Shown piece by piece: positions 9,187 through 18,233 of a DNA stretch of 38,043 nucleotides (position 1 is its first letter; each line of letters opens with the position of its first letter). A program made the translations under genes and the position numbers. The notes beneath the pieces are model-generated. The model did no database searches and was not told where the DNA came from. It was given only the letters and a program-made list of their open reading frames with translations. Origin of the DNA: Gammaproteobacteria bacterium (lineage in GTDB: Bacteria; Pseudomonadota; Gammaproteobacteria; Eutrophobiales; Eutrophobiaceae); assembly GCA_003250975.1 (NCBI GenBank), contig QKIY01000031.1, forward strand, positions 1-38,043, read 5' to 3'.

Positions 9187-9921
9187 GTGAGTAACTTAAC
9201 ACATATTCTTGTTGTTGATGATGATGAACGCATATGTAACCTTTTAGTACGTTACATGCAAAGACAGGGATATAAGATGAGTTCTGTCAGAAGTGGTGAA
9301 GAATTACGACGATTTATCAAAAGTGAAACGCCTGACATAATTATTCTTGATTTGATGTTGCCCGATGCTGATGGGCTAGATCTTGCAAGGGAAATCAGAA
9401 ATCAATCAAATGCGGCAATTATCATGTTAACAGCAAGAGGAGAAACAGTAGAGAAGATCGTGGGCCTTGAAACAGGAGCCGATGATTATATTGTTAAACC
9501 ATTTGATAATCGTGAACTACTCGCACGCGTCAGGAGCGTTAGCAGACGTTTAAAAAGTGGTTCCGAAAAGCCACAGACTCATTTGCATAAAGGTAATATT
9601 GCCGAGTTTGCCGGTTGGAGATTTGATCTGATGGCGTATGAACTTGTATCTCCTGAAGGTAAAACCATTCCATTGACTAGCTATGAATATAAGCTTCTTT
9701 CAACTCTGGTTCTTAGTGGAAACCGAGTCATGAAGCGTGATTATCTCCTTAATCAGATAGCAGAGCGTGAATGGAATCCTGATAACCGTAGTATTGATGT
9801 GCTGATTGGTAAGTTGCGGAAAAAGCTGGAGAATAACCCCGGAGAACCTGCACTTATCAAAACAATACGGGGAACTGGCTATAAATTTACCGCACATGTC
9901 ACATTTCCCGAGGAAAAATAA
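9187..9921 (+). CDS. OmpR/PhoB-family response regulator
   Basis: A 244-residue DNA-binding regulator starting at GTG. The receiver domain spans about 1-120, with the acidic pair at 11-13, phospho-acceptor Asp55 (IIILDLMLPD) and the conserved Lys in DDYIVKPFD. A winged-helix effector domain follows at about 140-240 (LTSYEYKLLSTLV, RSIDVLIGKLRKKL, IRGTGYKF). Members bind tandem direct repeats 10-11 bp apart. Such repeats (TTAC units) occur just downstream at 10047-10080 and at three other places in the window. It is co-transcribed with the hybrid kinase at 6549. Confidence 0.95.
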   Translation: MSNLTHILVVDDDERICNLLVRYMQRQGYKMSSVRSGEELRRFIKSETPDIIILDLMLPDADGLDLAREIRNQSNAAIIMLTARGETVEKIVGLETGADDYIVKPFDNRELLARVRSVSRRLKSGSEKPQTHLHKGNIAEFAGWRFDLMAYELVSPEGKTIPLTSYEYKLLSTLVLSGNRVMKRDYLLNQIAEREWNPDNRSIDVLIGKLRKKLENNPGEPALIKTIRGTGYKFTAHVTFPEEK

Positions 9922-10040
9922 AGAATTAAGGCTGATCCGCCGGGTATTCATCCTGGCACTTTAACCACTGACTAAATATTCATAATCCTGTTTTTGACGT
10001 TGTAAAGTTAATTGGCTAATAGTCAATGTCTTTATATGAA

Positions 10041-10084
10041 ACGAATTTACACAACGTTACAAAAAATTACAGAATATTACGATA
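10041..10084 (+). promoter_or_regulatory. Four phased TTAC repeats upstream of the Ser/Thr kinase gene
   Basis: TTAC begins at 10047, 10057, 10067 and 10077, exactly 10 bp apart, so every copy lies on the same face of the helix. The block lies 70-103 bp before the ATG at 10150 and 126 bp after the response-regulator gene. This is the expected layout of an OmpR-family activator site. The link to the adjacent regulator is inferred. Confidence 0.65.
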
Positions 10085-10149
10085 TTTATATCTTATAAAA
10101 ACAGCTAAATTCAATAGATCATGGACGTTCTTGCATTATTATAATAATT

Positions 10150-11835
10150 ATGCCGATGCCACCCCATATTACTGATACAACCATCCTTCCGTACGGTTAT
10201 GTGCTGCAGAATTACAGGATTGAAGATTTACTCGGCAGGGGTGGTTTTGGTATTACCTACCGTGCAATCGATTTGAATCTTGAAAAAACCGTTGCGATTA
10301 AAGAGTATTTTCCAAAAGATATTGCCTTTAGACATATCGATCATACTGTTCAATTAATCGCAGAAAGTTGCAATAAGGATTACTATAACGGGCTCAAACG
10401 CTTTATACATGAGGCACGAACGATTAGCCGGTTCGAGCATGTGAACTTTGCACGTGTTTATTCTTTTTTTGAGATGAATAACACCGGCTATATGGTGATG
10501 AAATACGAAAAAGGACACAGCCTCAAGGAAATCAGGAAAAACAGGCAGTTTACGGAGAAGGAACTGAATGACATTATATTACAGATACTTGATGCCCTGG
10601 AGCGTTTGCACAACGAAAATTTCATTCACAGGGATATAAAGCCTGAAAATATTATCCTCCGGGAGGATGGTACTCCTGTCCTGATAGATTTTGGTTCAGC
10701 TCGCCCTGCCCATGGTCAGACTGAAAGAAATCTCACCTGCCTGGTATCACCAGGTTATGCACCGATTGAGCAATATACCGGTGACCACAAGAGAGACAAA
10801 CAAGGCCCCTGGACAGATATTTATAGTTTAAGCGCAACGATTTACTATGCAGTTTCAGGGATATCACCATCAACGGCAATTGATCGAGGTGATAGTATAT
10901 TGCAGACAGGGGGTGATACATATATTCCAATTGAATTAATAGCTAAGAAACAATACTCCCGACAATTCCTTAAAGCTATTGATTACGGTATGACATTCAA
11001 GCACAAAGAAAGACCACAATCCATTTCTGATTGGCGGGCAATGTTTGAGACCCGGCAAGCTTACAGGGGTGTATCAGGAGGCAAAGAGAAGGAAATTAGC
11101 AGTTTTGATCTTCGAAAAGCCATTCTAGTTCATGGAGACAAAAGTGGTTATGCCAAGGATTCGAATTTATTAAGTAGCTGGATGAGCGGTAAGAAAGTGT
11201 ATGTTGCAGTTTTCATATCACTCATTATCATGTTGGTTTTGCTGTTTTATGCTGATATTGGCAGCATGCCTGGTTCGGAAAATAAAGAAGTTTTATTAAA
11301 TAATGGAATGATCTCACGAGCGCACCAATTAATAATACAAAAAGGTGCATTATTAAAGCAGAATTTTGAAAACATTGTTGATTCAATAACTCAGAATGAT
11401 TTAGAGAGTGATAATTTCAAAACAGCAGTTAACACGTTAAAACCACTGGCTGAAAGTGGTCATGCATTTGCCCAGTATGATTTGGGGATTATTTATTTTA
11501 TCAGAGATGCCAATGAATCATTGAAATGGTTCAGTATGGCCGCTAATCAAGGTTACGCTAAGGCACAAAAGCAACTGGGTTTTATTTATGACAACGGGAT
11601 AAACGTTAAAGAGGATAATGAAAAGGCATTTCACTGGTACAAGTTGGCAGCCGAGCAGGGTAATGCAGAAGCCCAGTTTATGTTGGGAACCATGTATTTG
11701 AATGGAGAGGGTGTTGGAAAAGATGTAACCGAAGCAGAAAAGTGGCTGAGCAGAGCGGGGCAGAAAGGCTATGAAAATGCGCGTGAATCAATACAGCAAT
11801 TCAACAAGCAGTTAGAGTTGATTAATAAATCCTGA
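10150..11835 (+). CDS. Membrane-anchored Ser/Thr protein kinase with C-terminal Sel1 repeats
   Basis: A 561-residue protein. The Hanks-type kinase domain (about 22-290) has the glycine loop LGRGGFGITY, Lys51 in VAIKEY, catalytic Asp162 in HRDIKPEN and Asp180 in DFGSA, so it should be active. One membrane helix follows at about 350-370 (VYVAVFISLIIMLVLLFY). The C-terminal part (about 435-550) holds Sel1-type repeats (AEQGNAEAQFMLGTMYLNGEGV), which should be periplasmic and could bind peptides or partner proteins. The gene follows the two-component operon and has its own phased TTAC promoter region. It is convergent with ccsA, 16 bp away, with no visible terminator between them. Confidence 0.93.
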   Translation: MPMPPHITDTTILPYGYVLQNYRIEDLLGRGGFGITYRAIDLNLEKTVAIKEYFPKDIAFRHIDHTVQLIAESCNKDYYNGLKRFIHEARTISRFEHVNFARVYSFFEMNNTGYMVMKYEKGHSLKEIRKNRQFTEKELNDIILQILDALERLHNENFIHRDIKPENIILREDGTPVLIDFGSARPAHGQTERNLTCLVSPGYAPIEQYTGDHKRDKQGPWTDIYSLSATIYYAVSGISPSTAIDRGDSILQTGGDTYIPIELIAKKQYSRQFLKAIDYGMTFKHKERPQSISDWRAMFETRQAYRGVSGGKEKEISSFDLRKAILVHGDKSGYAKDSNLLSSWMSGKKVYVAVFISLIIMLVLLFYADIGSMPGSENKEVLLNNGMISRAHQLIIQKGALLKQNFENIVDSITQNDLESDNFKTAVNTLKPLAESGHAFAQYDLGIIYFIRDANESLKWFSMAANQGYAKAQKQLGFIYDNGINVKEDNEKAFHWYKLAAEQGNAEAQFMLGTMYLNGEGVGKDVTEAEKWLSRAGQKGYENARESIQQFNKQLELINKS

Positions 11836-11851
11836 CTGTGCAAGTAAACTG

Positions 11852-12661
11852 TCAGAATATGCCCTTGTGCGGTGCAAGACTTAAAAAGGGGACGCCAAAA
11901 AACGTCAGGAATGCCAGTATGAACACCAGGATACTCATTAACCATCCTGACCATAGTGGTACTCTGAATGTAAGCCGGATATGCAGGCTGGCACCAAGCG
12001 CAAGCCAGGTCATCAATGCCCAGGTTTCAAGTGGATCCCAGGCCCAATACCGTCCCCATGCGTCATATGCCCACACTGAACCAACTACCAGCATACAGCT
12101 GTCTGCTATGAATGCAACGGACATAAGGCGCCAGATCAAGGTGTCTATCTTGCTAACCTGAACTCCGGGTATATAGGGCAGGAGGTTATATCTGGATAGA
12201 TTCAGTAACAATATTACTGCCAAACTTACGGCGGCCAGACAGAAACCAAGAAATACTTTCCCGCTGAGAACATGTAACCATAGCCAGTAGTTATCAAATG
12301 TGGCGGGCAGGGGTACCGCGTTAGAAGGGACGCTGATTGCCCACAAAGCCATCATAAAAAGGATTGGAAGTACGATTACGGAGCCAAGGCGGCTTAGCGG
12401 AATAAAATAGAAAATCAACGCATAAATTAGTCCAATACTGAATGCATTGCTCAGTAACACTTCATACAGGGTCATGAAAGGCCCCTGATCTAGCCTGATC
12501 CAGCGCATAGCTAATGAAATGGCCAGCAAGATGACACCCATTACGAAAAGACCATACGATAGCCAGTGCTCCCCCCTGCGTCTTCTCACCGTCCATAAAA
12601 AGGAAGCGGCACTTGCCCCATAGGCCATAGTGGCACACCACACGAGCAAGGTTTCAGGCAT
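11852..12661 (-). CDS. ccsA: CcsA/ResC-type cytochrome c synthetase subunit (System II)
   Basis: A 269-residue polytopic membrane protein with about eight helices. The tryptophan-rich WWD motif (WGRYWAWDPLETW, about 203-215) binds haem on the outer face. Conserved histidines flank it (WLWLHVLSG and ASLHIRL). With ResB it exports haem and ligates it to CXXCH motifs in the periplasm. The start overlaps the end of resB by 8 nt. It is the last gene of the long minus-strand cluster. CcmC/CcmF also carry WWD motifs, but the pairing with ResB settles the assignment. Confidence 0.93.
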   Translation of the reverse strand: MPETLLVWCATMAYGASAASFLWTVRRRRGEHWLSYGLFVMGVILLAISLAMRWIRLDQGPFMTLYEVLLSNAFSIGLIYALIFYFIPLSRLGSVIVLPILFMMALWAISVPSNAVPLPATFDNYWLWLHVLSGKVFLGFCLAAVSLAVILLLNLSRYNLLPYIPGVQVSKIDTLIWRLMSVAFIADSCMLVVGSVWAYDAWGRYWAWDPLETWALMTWLALGASLHIRLTFRVPLWSGWLMSILVFILAFLTFFGVPFLSLAPHKGIF

Positions 12662-13685
12662 GCTGCGATCGCTCCGGGTATTCTTTTATCATTATTTTGT
12701 CCCCGGAATGTAATGTTAAGCTGGAAAATTTATGCCAGAAATGATAGCCGAGGCCGGAAATGGCAAAAAGTGCAGCCATGAATTGCCAGAACAACATCGG
12801 ATTAGAATCAATACGGTAACCCATCCAAAGCCGGAGTTCCTCGAAGCGTAATTTACCACCCTCAAGTCTGGCTTCATCTCCCGGTTTCAAAAGCCTTTCA
12901 TTTTCTGCAGTTCTAAGCAACAATCTGGTCTGTACATCTTTGCTCGTAAGTGTCCATGTGGCATCATTTGATCTTTGTTCATTTTCGATTTGCAGTGAAA
13001 TCAATAGTTGCTGACCTTCTGGCGTCAGCCATTCATTGTCCTGTTTCCACTCATACATCGGATAAGACGGCATATGCACAGCACCTGTCGATAACTGTCC
13101 GTGGTCACTGATCCAGGTCAATATGATGGAATAACCCTTGTTTCCTGTAGTAATAAACCGGTAGCCGCTGGTACGCAGCGTCCTGTTGTCGCCGATGAGT
13201 CTTGATTTGGGCTGGCCGAAATCATCACTAGGAACCCAGATCCGGCTACGCGTTTCGCTGCGCCGTTGTGGGGATACAAAATCTACCGCTACCTTCCCCT
13301 GGGTGAATAACACTTGGTCAAGACGGTTTCTATGCCAGGGCCCCTGGTGCACGATTTCCACATCAGCCGGATTGAACTCCATCCCCTCGGTAATCTCCAG
13401 GCGGGCATCTAGCGAACTCAGAAGGCCTAGGGCAGCAAGCACAATAACTATCAACAGGCCAATATGAAATGTCAATAAACCGCCTTGTTTGCGAAAACGC
13501 CGGTTGCTGATAATCGCTGAAAGTAGATTGACTCCCAGTAATGCCAGGGGTAGAGCGACCCAGTTTATGGAAAGCCCCGGATTTTTATAGGTCGCCAGGG
13601 AGGTGATTGCCAGTGCCAGCATTGCAGCCAGAGTCAAGCGCAAAGAGCCCAGACGAGACAGGAACAGAGCTAGGGCGGGTCGCAT
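12654..13685 (-). CDS. resB: ResB/Ccs1-family cytochrome c biogenesis protein (System II)
   Basis: 343 residues. Helices are seen near residues 13-30, 40-60 and 72-92, followed by a large periplasmic domain (about 95-295) and a last helix near 303-322 (MLFWQFMAALFAISGLGYHF). This is the standard ResB architecture. The family acts as the apocytochrome-handling partner of CcsA in System II. Its ATG lies 16 nt inside the end of the 11-heme cytochrome gene, so translation is coupled to that cytochrome. This suggests a dedicated maturation module for the cluster. Confidence 0.9.
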   Translation of the reverse strand: MRPALALFLSRLGSLRLTLAAMLALAITSLATYKNPGLSINWVALPLALLGVNLLSAIISNRRFRKQGGLLTFHIGLLIVIVLAALGLLSSLDARLEITEGMEFNPADVEIVHQGPWHRNRLDQVLFTQGKVAVDFVSPQRRSETRSRIWVPSDDFGQPKSRLIGDNRTLRTSGYRFITTGNKGYSIILTWISDHGQLSTGAVHMPSYPMYEWKQDNEWLTPEGQQLLISLQIENEQRSNDATWTLTSKDVQTRLLLRTAENERLLKPGDEARLEGGKLRFEELRLWMGYRIDSNPMLFWQFMAALFAISGLGYHFWHKFSSLTLHSGDKIMIKEYPERSQHA

Positions 13686-16147
13686 ACGTTTCTCATCCAG
13701 TCACGTCCGATGCCCTGATTACCACCGGTTGAGCCACAGTCGGTATCGGTCCATTCTCCGCTGCGCCTGAAGCGGCGGATCTTCAGCTTGGAATTATTGT
13801 AATAAGGCCCCTGGTTATAGAAATTCCCGCTGCCATTGATAATGATCTCGTTACCTGTGCCGGGTGCCGCCGGGGCGCCACCCAGTGCCTCCGGGCCCAC
13901 ATCGTTCAGGTTGACCAGAAAGGCCTTGTTTTTCCACCCATGGGGAACGGCCACGTGACACCAGCTGCACCGCAGGTTTTGGCCTAGCCGGTCGGCGTGA
14001 AAGGCGTGCAGGTTGCCGGTATCGCTACTGCAGTCGCTGAATCCACTCCGGCAGGTTTCATCGCACTTGCACCCCGTTTGTACATCCGTTGCATAACGAT
14101 TGTGGGCATGGCAACGGAAACAGAGACCATCTGTCGTATCACCGGTATTGCTGTCCCAAGGCCCTTTAAGGATAAAATTATTGCTGGAACCATGGGGTCC
14201 CCAGGGATTATTACCGGAAGGCACAACAGTTCCAACCGCGGTATTTGAGCCGTGACAATCACTGCAATACATTTCCTGGCTGCCGATATTGATGCTATCC
14301 CAGGGAGCCAGGAATAATTCAGCGCTGGATGCCATATTACGTTCGGTTGGCGTACGCCCGGTGTCATCAATTACCGGGTGCCAGGAACGGTGGTTGCAAC
14401 CCTGATCCCCGCCGACAGTCACCGTGCCTTCACAGCCGGCAGCGTTTTCCCCCCTGTCACCCAAGGGGGGTTGGAACTCCATGGCCTGATTAGTATATTC
14501 AGTCAGATTATTAGCACCAATTGTCGTTCCGCCTGAATCGCCGGGTATGGGACGACCGCCGGAAGGATACTGGCCGCTATCGGTGTATCCATAATCTGAA
14601 TGACATTTCAGGCAGACCTGATATTCCCGGGTGAGATAAGTCATATCCTGCCCGCTGGTGCCCGCAGGAGCGCCAATCCCGCCATCACCTTTTTTGACCT
14701 GGTAACTGATCGGGAGGTCAAGAAACAGGCTGCCACCGTAAACGGGTTCCACGCCCCAGGATCCTCGCAGGACGCCGGAAGCGATATTGGTATGGCCAGC
14801 CGTATGATCGTGCGTTCCCTCCGTGGTATTGCCACTATCGCCGCTGAATAGTCTGTCTTTCATGAGTCGATGCGGATTATGGCAATCCGAGCATTCGACA
14901 TGTCGATTGGTTGTATCAGCAACGCCAAGCAAGAGGCGGCTCTCGCTGAAATCCGCATCGGTAATGTCATGAACCTCGGATATAGCAGGCTGATCGTTGT
15001 TCGTAATTGGCATGTGCCGAATAAGTGAAAAGTCTGTCTCAATATCCGGAACATCATTGGAGGCATTGGTAATAATAGGTAAACTGGTGTGACACTGGTA
15101 GCAGGTCTCTTCTATAGCCGGATTACCGCCGCTTTTAGGATCACTCAGGCTGTCTGTTCCTTCACGAAGCAGGCGCCTTGAACCAAAAACCGTATGCGTG
15201 TCATGGCAGTTTAGACAACTGACCTGCCACACGGGTAATCCTGGTGGTATCTCTCTCAGGTTCGGAAAAGCTGAAATGTAGGTTTCATCTGCAACAGTAG
15301 GATCGGCATGGGCGGATGTGGACCAGCCTTCCTTATCATGGCATGCCAGGCAGATGATATCACTCAGCTCTGAAAAATTACCCTGCAACACGGGTCCTTG
15401 TTGGAAACGGTTCAGGCGCAGAAACTTGATGCTGGTGGTGGCCACAGGATCATAGAGATGGGGATCATGACAGGTTGTACATTGAATTTGTCCCGCACCG
15501 CCGGCACCTGTAGGTTCCAGAGGCACCAGTGGTTTTACCCCCGGGCTTCGAATGTCAATATGATTCCCGGCACCAGTCCCTGGTGTATGCAGTTCACCGT
15601 CCGTTGTGGCAAGTGTACTGTCATAGGTCAGCGATATCGGGTGGTCGTTTGTCAGGTCCGTACCCAGATTGCGGGTAAAACCTGTCAGACTGCCCGAGTC
15701 ATCAGGCATGGTCGTTGACGTCATTGAGAAGGTATAGTTCGTTTGTCCCGCAAATACATTGACTGCGCCGAGTGCCAAAGTACCATCATGGCAGGACAGA
15801 CAAAGTTTGGAGCCACCCGCGGGTGAATCCAGTGACCCTCCCATGATTGTTTCAGCATCCAGTGATGAAGAAGTGTAGGGGGTATAGGTATCATTAACTG
15901 TGCGGTTCCACAGTGGTGCACCCGGAAATGTTGAGGCACCGTGCGGCGTATGGCAAAAAACACATACTTCTGTTTCCACCTCGGTTGTCTTAACGTCACC
16001 CGTCCCGGTTGAGGACAGATTATGGACGGTGGCACTGATGTTGGATACCTTGTCCGTTTGGGCGGCAATTACTGACACTACATTGGCCAGTAATAAAAAG
16101 AAACAAATCAGGCAAGCAGGTAATTTCCAGAAAGGCATTTCATTCAC
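13670..16147 (-). CDS. Undecaheme (11-haem) c-type cytochrome, secreted
   Basis: 825 residues with a signal peptide (about 1-29). Eleven CXXCH motifs begin at about residues 62, 116, 223, 266, 311, 349, 419, 512, 628, 676 and 727. Several are followed by the CHxPH pattern typical of multihaem cytochromes with bis-His ligation. No membrane helix follows the signal peptide and no lipobox is seen. A short non-haem cysteine group (Cys693, 695, 699, 706) lies between haems 10 and 11. The start overlaps the NHL lipoprotein gene by 8 nt and the end overlaps resB. Its N-terminal 180 residues resemble the tetraheme cytochrome at 25176. The likely role is the large electron-transfer subunit of an outer-membrane conduit; its exact placement and partner are inferred. 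Confidence 0.93.
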   Translation of the reverse strand: MNEMPFWKLPACLICFFLLLANVVSVIAAQTDKVSNISATVHNLSSTGTGDVKTTEVETEVCVFCHTPHGASTFPGAPLWNRTVNDTYTPYTSSSLDAETIMGGSLDSPAGGSKLCLSCHDGTLALGAVNVFAGQTNYTFSMTSTTMPDDSGSLTGFTRNLGTDLTNDHPISLTYDSTLATTDGELHTPGTGAGNHIDIRSPGVKPLVPLEPTGAGGAGQIQCTTCHDPHLYDPVATTSIKFLRLNRFQQGPVLQGNFSELSDIICLACHDKEGWSTSAHADPTVADETYISAFPNLREIPPGLPVWQVSCLNCHDTHTVFGSRRLLREGTDSLSDPKSGGNPAIEETCYQCHTSLPIITNASNDVPDIETDFSLIRHMPITNNDQPAISEVHDITDADFSESRLLLGVADTTNRHVECSDCHNPHRLMKDRLFSGDSGNTTEGTHDHTAGHTNIASGVLRGSWGVEPVYGGSLFLDLPISYQVKKGDGGIGAPAGTSGQDMTYLTREYQVCLKCHSDYGYTDSGQYPSGGRPIPGDSGGTTIGANNLTEYTNQAMEFQPPLGDRGENAAGCEGTVTVGGDQGCNHRSWHPVIDDTGRTPTERNMASSAELFLAPWDSINIGSQEMYCSDCHGSNTAVGTVVPSGNNPWGPHGSSNNFILKGPWDSNTGDTTDGLCFRCHAHNRYATDVQTGCKCDETCRSGFSDCSSDTGNLHAFHADRLGQNLRCSWCHVAVPHGWKNKAFLVNLNDVGPEALGGAPAAPGTGNEIIINGSGNFYNQGPYYNNSKLKIRRFRRSGEWTDTDCGSTGGNQGIGRDWMRNVCDPP

Positions 16148-17213
16148 CCATATATTGCATGATTATCACGCGGCCGTTCAGCATATCAGCCGTGAAGATG
16201 CGATCCTGGGAATCACTCCATATACCAGCAGGAAGATAGAAATAACCGATTTCTGTGCCGGTTCCACCAATGGGTAGAAGAAAATCACCGCTGGCGCTGA
16301 AAATCAGGAGATGATCGTAATAGGATTCGATTACATAGATATTACCGTCACTATCGGCAGTGATACCTTTGGGCCTTGTAAAATTTCCGATATAAAGGCC
16401 GCGTTGTCCGATTATGCTTATTGGCTTGCCCTCTATTGTTAATTTTTGTACACGTGCATTTAGTGTATCACTGACATATAAGAACCCATTGCTGATGCAA
16501 AGATAGGTTGGTGCATTAAATTGGCCCGGTCCTTCACCGGGCTCTCCTATCGTATTAACCAGATTGCCTTCTCCATTAAATACCTTGATATTATGTTCAC
16601 CGGTATCAGCCACATAAATGTGGCCACTATCTTTATCAATAGCCAGCCCCGTTGGGCGCTGAAGTATGCCAGCACCGATACTCCCGACTGGATTGCCGGA
16701 AAGATCCAGCCGGATAACACGGCCCAACTGAGAATCGGCCACTAGGATTTCATTATCTGAACGGCTGGCAATACCGATTGGTGATACAAAACTGTTATTT
16801 TTGTCTGCATCACTCCAGATAGAGAGTTTGCCTGCCTTGTCATCAAAAACAAAAATAGCCTGGTTTCCTACGTCTGTGACATAGATACGCCCTTCGGGTC
16901 CGACCATTCCATCTTGAGGACGGCTAAGGAGTTTTGGTCGTTCAAATTCGGAGGATAATCCAACCAGCCAGTTGAAAACTTTTTCTCCGGTATTTGGTTG
17001 AAAATCTTTATCCCGAATAAAATTCGTTTCACCCTGCAATTGTCCTGCATAACGGTAATGAGGAACCTCCGGGGGTGGAGGCCAGACCATGTTCAGGTCG
17101 GTTTCATTATTACTTTCCGGAAAATAGCTCATTACTTTAGGTTGTTCGGCACAACTTGTAAGGATTAATATCAATGCCAGAGAGAAGATTAAGCAGGACC
17201 TTGTCATGAGCAT
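16140..17213 (-). CDS. NHL-repeat beta-propeller lipoprotein
   Basis: 357 residues with a lipobox (LILTSC, about residue 21) and then a proline-rich linker with PPPPEVPHYRY. About six NHL repeats follow (for example GRIYVTDVGNQAIFVFD, GHIYVADTGEHNIKVFN, GNIYVIESYYDHLLIF). The fold is a propeller anchored to a membrane, used elsewhere for protein or ligand contacts. NHL lipoproteins accompany multihaem cytochrome/porin clusters in metal-respiring bacteria, where their role is unclear. The start overlaps the upstream NHL gene by 10 nt and the end overlaps the 11-heme gene by 8 nt. Confidence 0.88.
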   Translation of the reverse strand: MLMTRSCLIFSLALILILTSCAEQPKVMSYFPESNNETDLNMVWPPPPEVPHYRYAGQLQGETNFIRDKDFQPNTGEKVFNWLVGLSSEFERPKLLSRPQDGMVGPEGRIYVTDVGNQAIFVFDDKAGKLSIWSDADKNNSFVSPIGIASRSDNEILVADSQLGRVIRLDLSGNPVGSIGAGILQRPTGLAIDKDSGHIYVADTGEHNIKVFNGEGNLVNTIGEPGEGPGQFNAPTYLCISNGFLYVSDTLNARVQKLTIEGKPISIIGQRGLYIGNFTRPKGITADSDGNIYVIESYYDHLLIFSASGDFLLPIGGTGTEIGYFYLPAGIWSDSQDRIFTADMLNGRVIIMQYMGE

Positions 17214-18220
17214 TCGCCTTCGATTTTCATGACTTTTATATATCCTGTTATACCATCAGAAATATAAAGAAGACCGTTATCAATAGAGATATCGGATATC
17301 ATTTCCATTCCAGGGCCGAAAATCCTGTTTTCAAATACAACAAGAGGATCTTCACCCATAAATACGTGTATAGAACTATCAAATTGATCTGCTACATATA
17401 AACGCCGACATTGGTCAAGCGCTATTGCCACGGGATTTTTAAGCTGAGCATTGCCGACACTGTAAAGTTTCCTTCCATCAGTATCGGTCACACTTACTTC
17501 ACGGGTAAGTTCATCCAGCAGATAGATAAACCCTTTTTCAGATGCAATATCAAGAATACTCCCGGCAGGGTTAGGAATGTTAATATTCTGGCCAATAATA
17601 CGGGATAGCCCTCCCAGCCTGTTGAAAACCAGCACCTGGTTGGTAACTTTATCGGCTACAAGCAAACGGTGAGAATCTTCCGATTCAGTAATTGCGACAG
17701 GACTGGTCAAGTTGGATTGATTACCAAAAGCTCCTGTTTTTCGGCCATCACGCGAATACTGAATAACCTGCCCAAGAAATTGATCAATTACGTAAACTGA
17801 AAAATCGGAAGCGACAAATATATCTGATGCAATCCCGCCTTGTAGGGAGGCAAATTTACTGAGCAGGCGTTGTGAACGGTCGATATGGAATATCGTACGC
17901 TGGCTGGTATCAGCAACAAAGATATCATTTCCACGCGCGGTTATGGCATCGGCCTTTAGCAGCCTGTTAAAACCTGATGTCGGCGTACTTTCACTGTCAA
18001 GTATCAGTGGGTCCTGCCCTGACGATAAGAAGTCACTGTATTCCTCAAGCGCTATCAGTTCGGGAGTCTCGGCAAGGACATTCCCTGTAGCGAAGAAAAT
18101 AATAAAAATATATATAAAACAATAACATAGGGAAAAATTTTCTTGCCACCATTTTGCAGGAATTCCTGACAAATTCTTCAGTAGGGCATTAATTCGGGAA
18201 ATTGATATTACGCCAAACAT
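17204..18220 (-). CDS. NHL-repeat beta-propeller protein, exported
   Basis: 338 residues. A long N-terminus ends in a hydrophobic stretch (CFIYIFIIFFATGNVLAE), giving a signal peptide or membrane anchor. The first 30 residues look atypical, so an alternative start downstream is possible. About five or six NHL-like blades follow (NDIFVADTSQRTIFHID, FSVYVIDQFLGQVIQYS, RRLYVADQFDSSIHVF). It lies between the small triheme genes and the second NHL gene, with a 13-nt gap upstream and a 10-nt overlap downstream. It is distinct from the neighbouring lipoprotein in lacking a lipobox and the PPPP linker. Confidence 0.82.
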   Translation of the reverse strand: MFGVISISRINALLKNLSGIPAKWWQENFSLCYCFIYIFIIFFATGNVLAETPELIALEEYSDFLSSGQDPLILDSESTPTSGFNRLLKADAITARGNDIFVADTSQRTIFHIDRSQRLLSKFASLQGGIASDIFVASDFSVYVIDQFLGQVIQYSRDGRKTGAFGNQSNLTSPVAITESEDSHRLLVADKVTNQVLVFNRLGGLSRIIGQNINIPNPAGSILDIASEKGFIYLLDELTREVSVTDTDGRKLYSVGNAQLKNPVAIALDQCRRLYVADQFDSSIHVFMGEDPLVVFENRIFGPGMEMISDISIDNGLLYISDGITGYIKVMKIEGECS

Positions 18221-18233
18221 GGTATGCAGCTAT

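Noticed and set aside
9939-9957. Hairpin GCCGGG/CCTGGC after the response-regulator gene
   Set aside because: The stem contains a G-T pair and no T-run follows; not a convincing terminator.
14600-16068. Several 60-120-codon frames in other frames of the 11-haem gene
   Set aside because: All are shadows of the cytochrome frame, which carries eleven CXXCH motifs.
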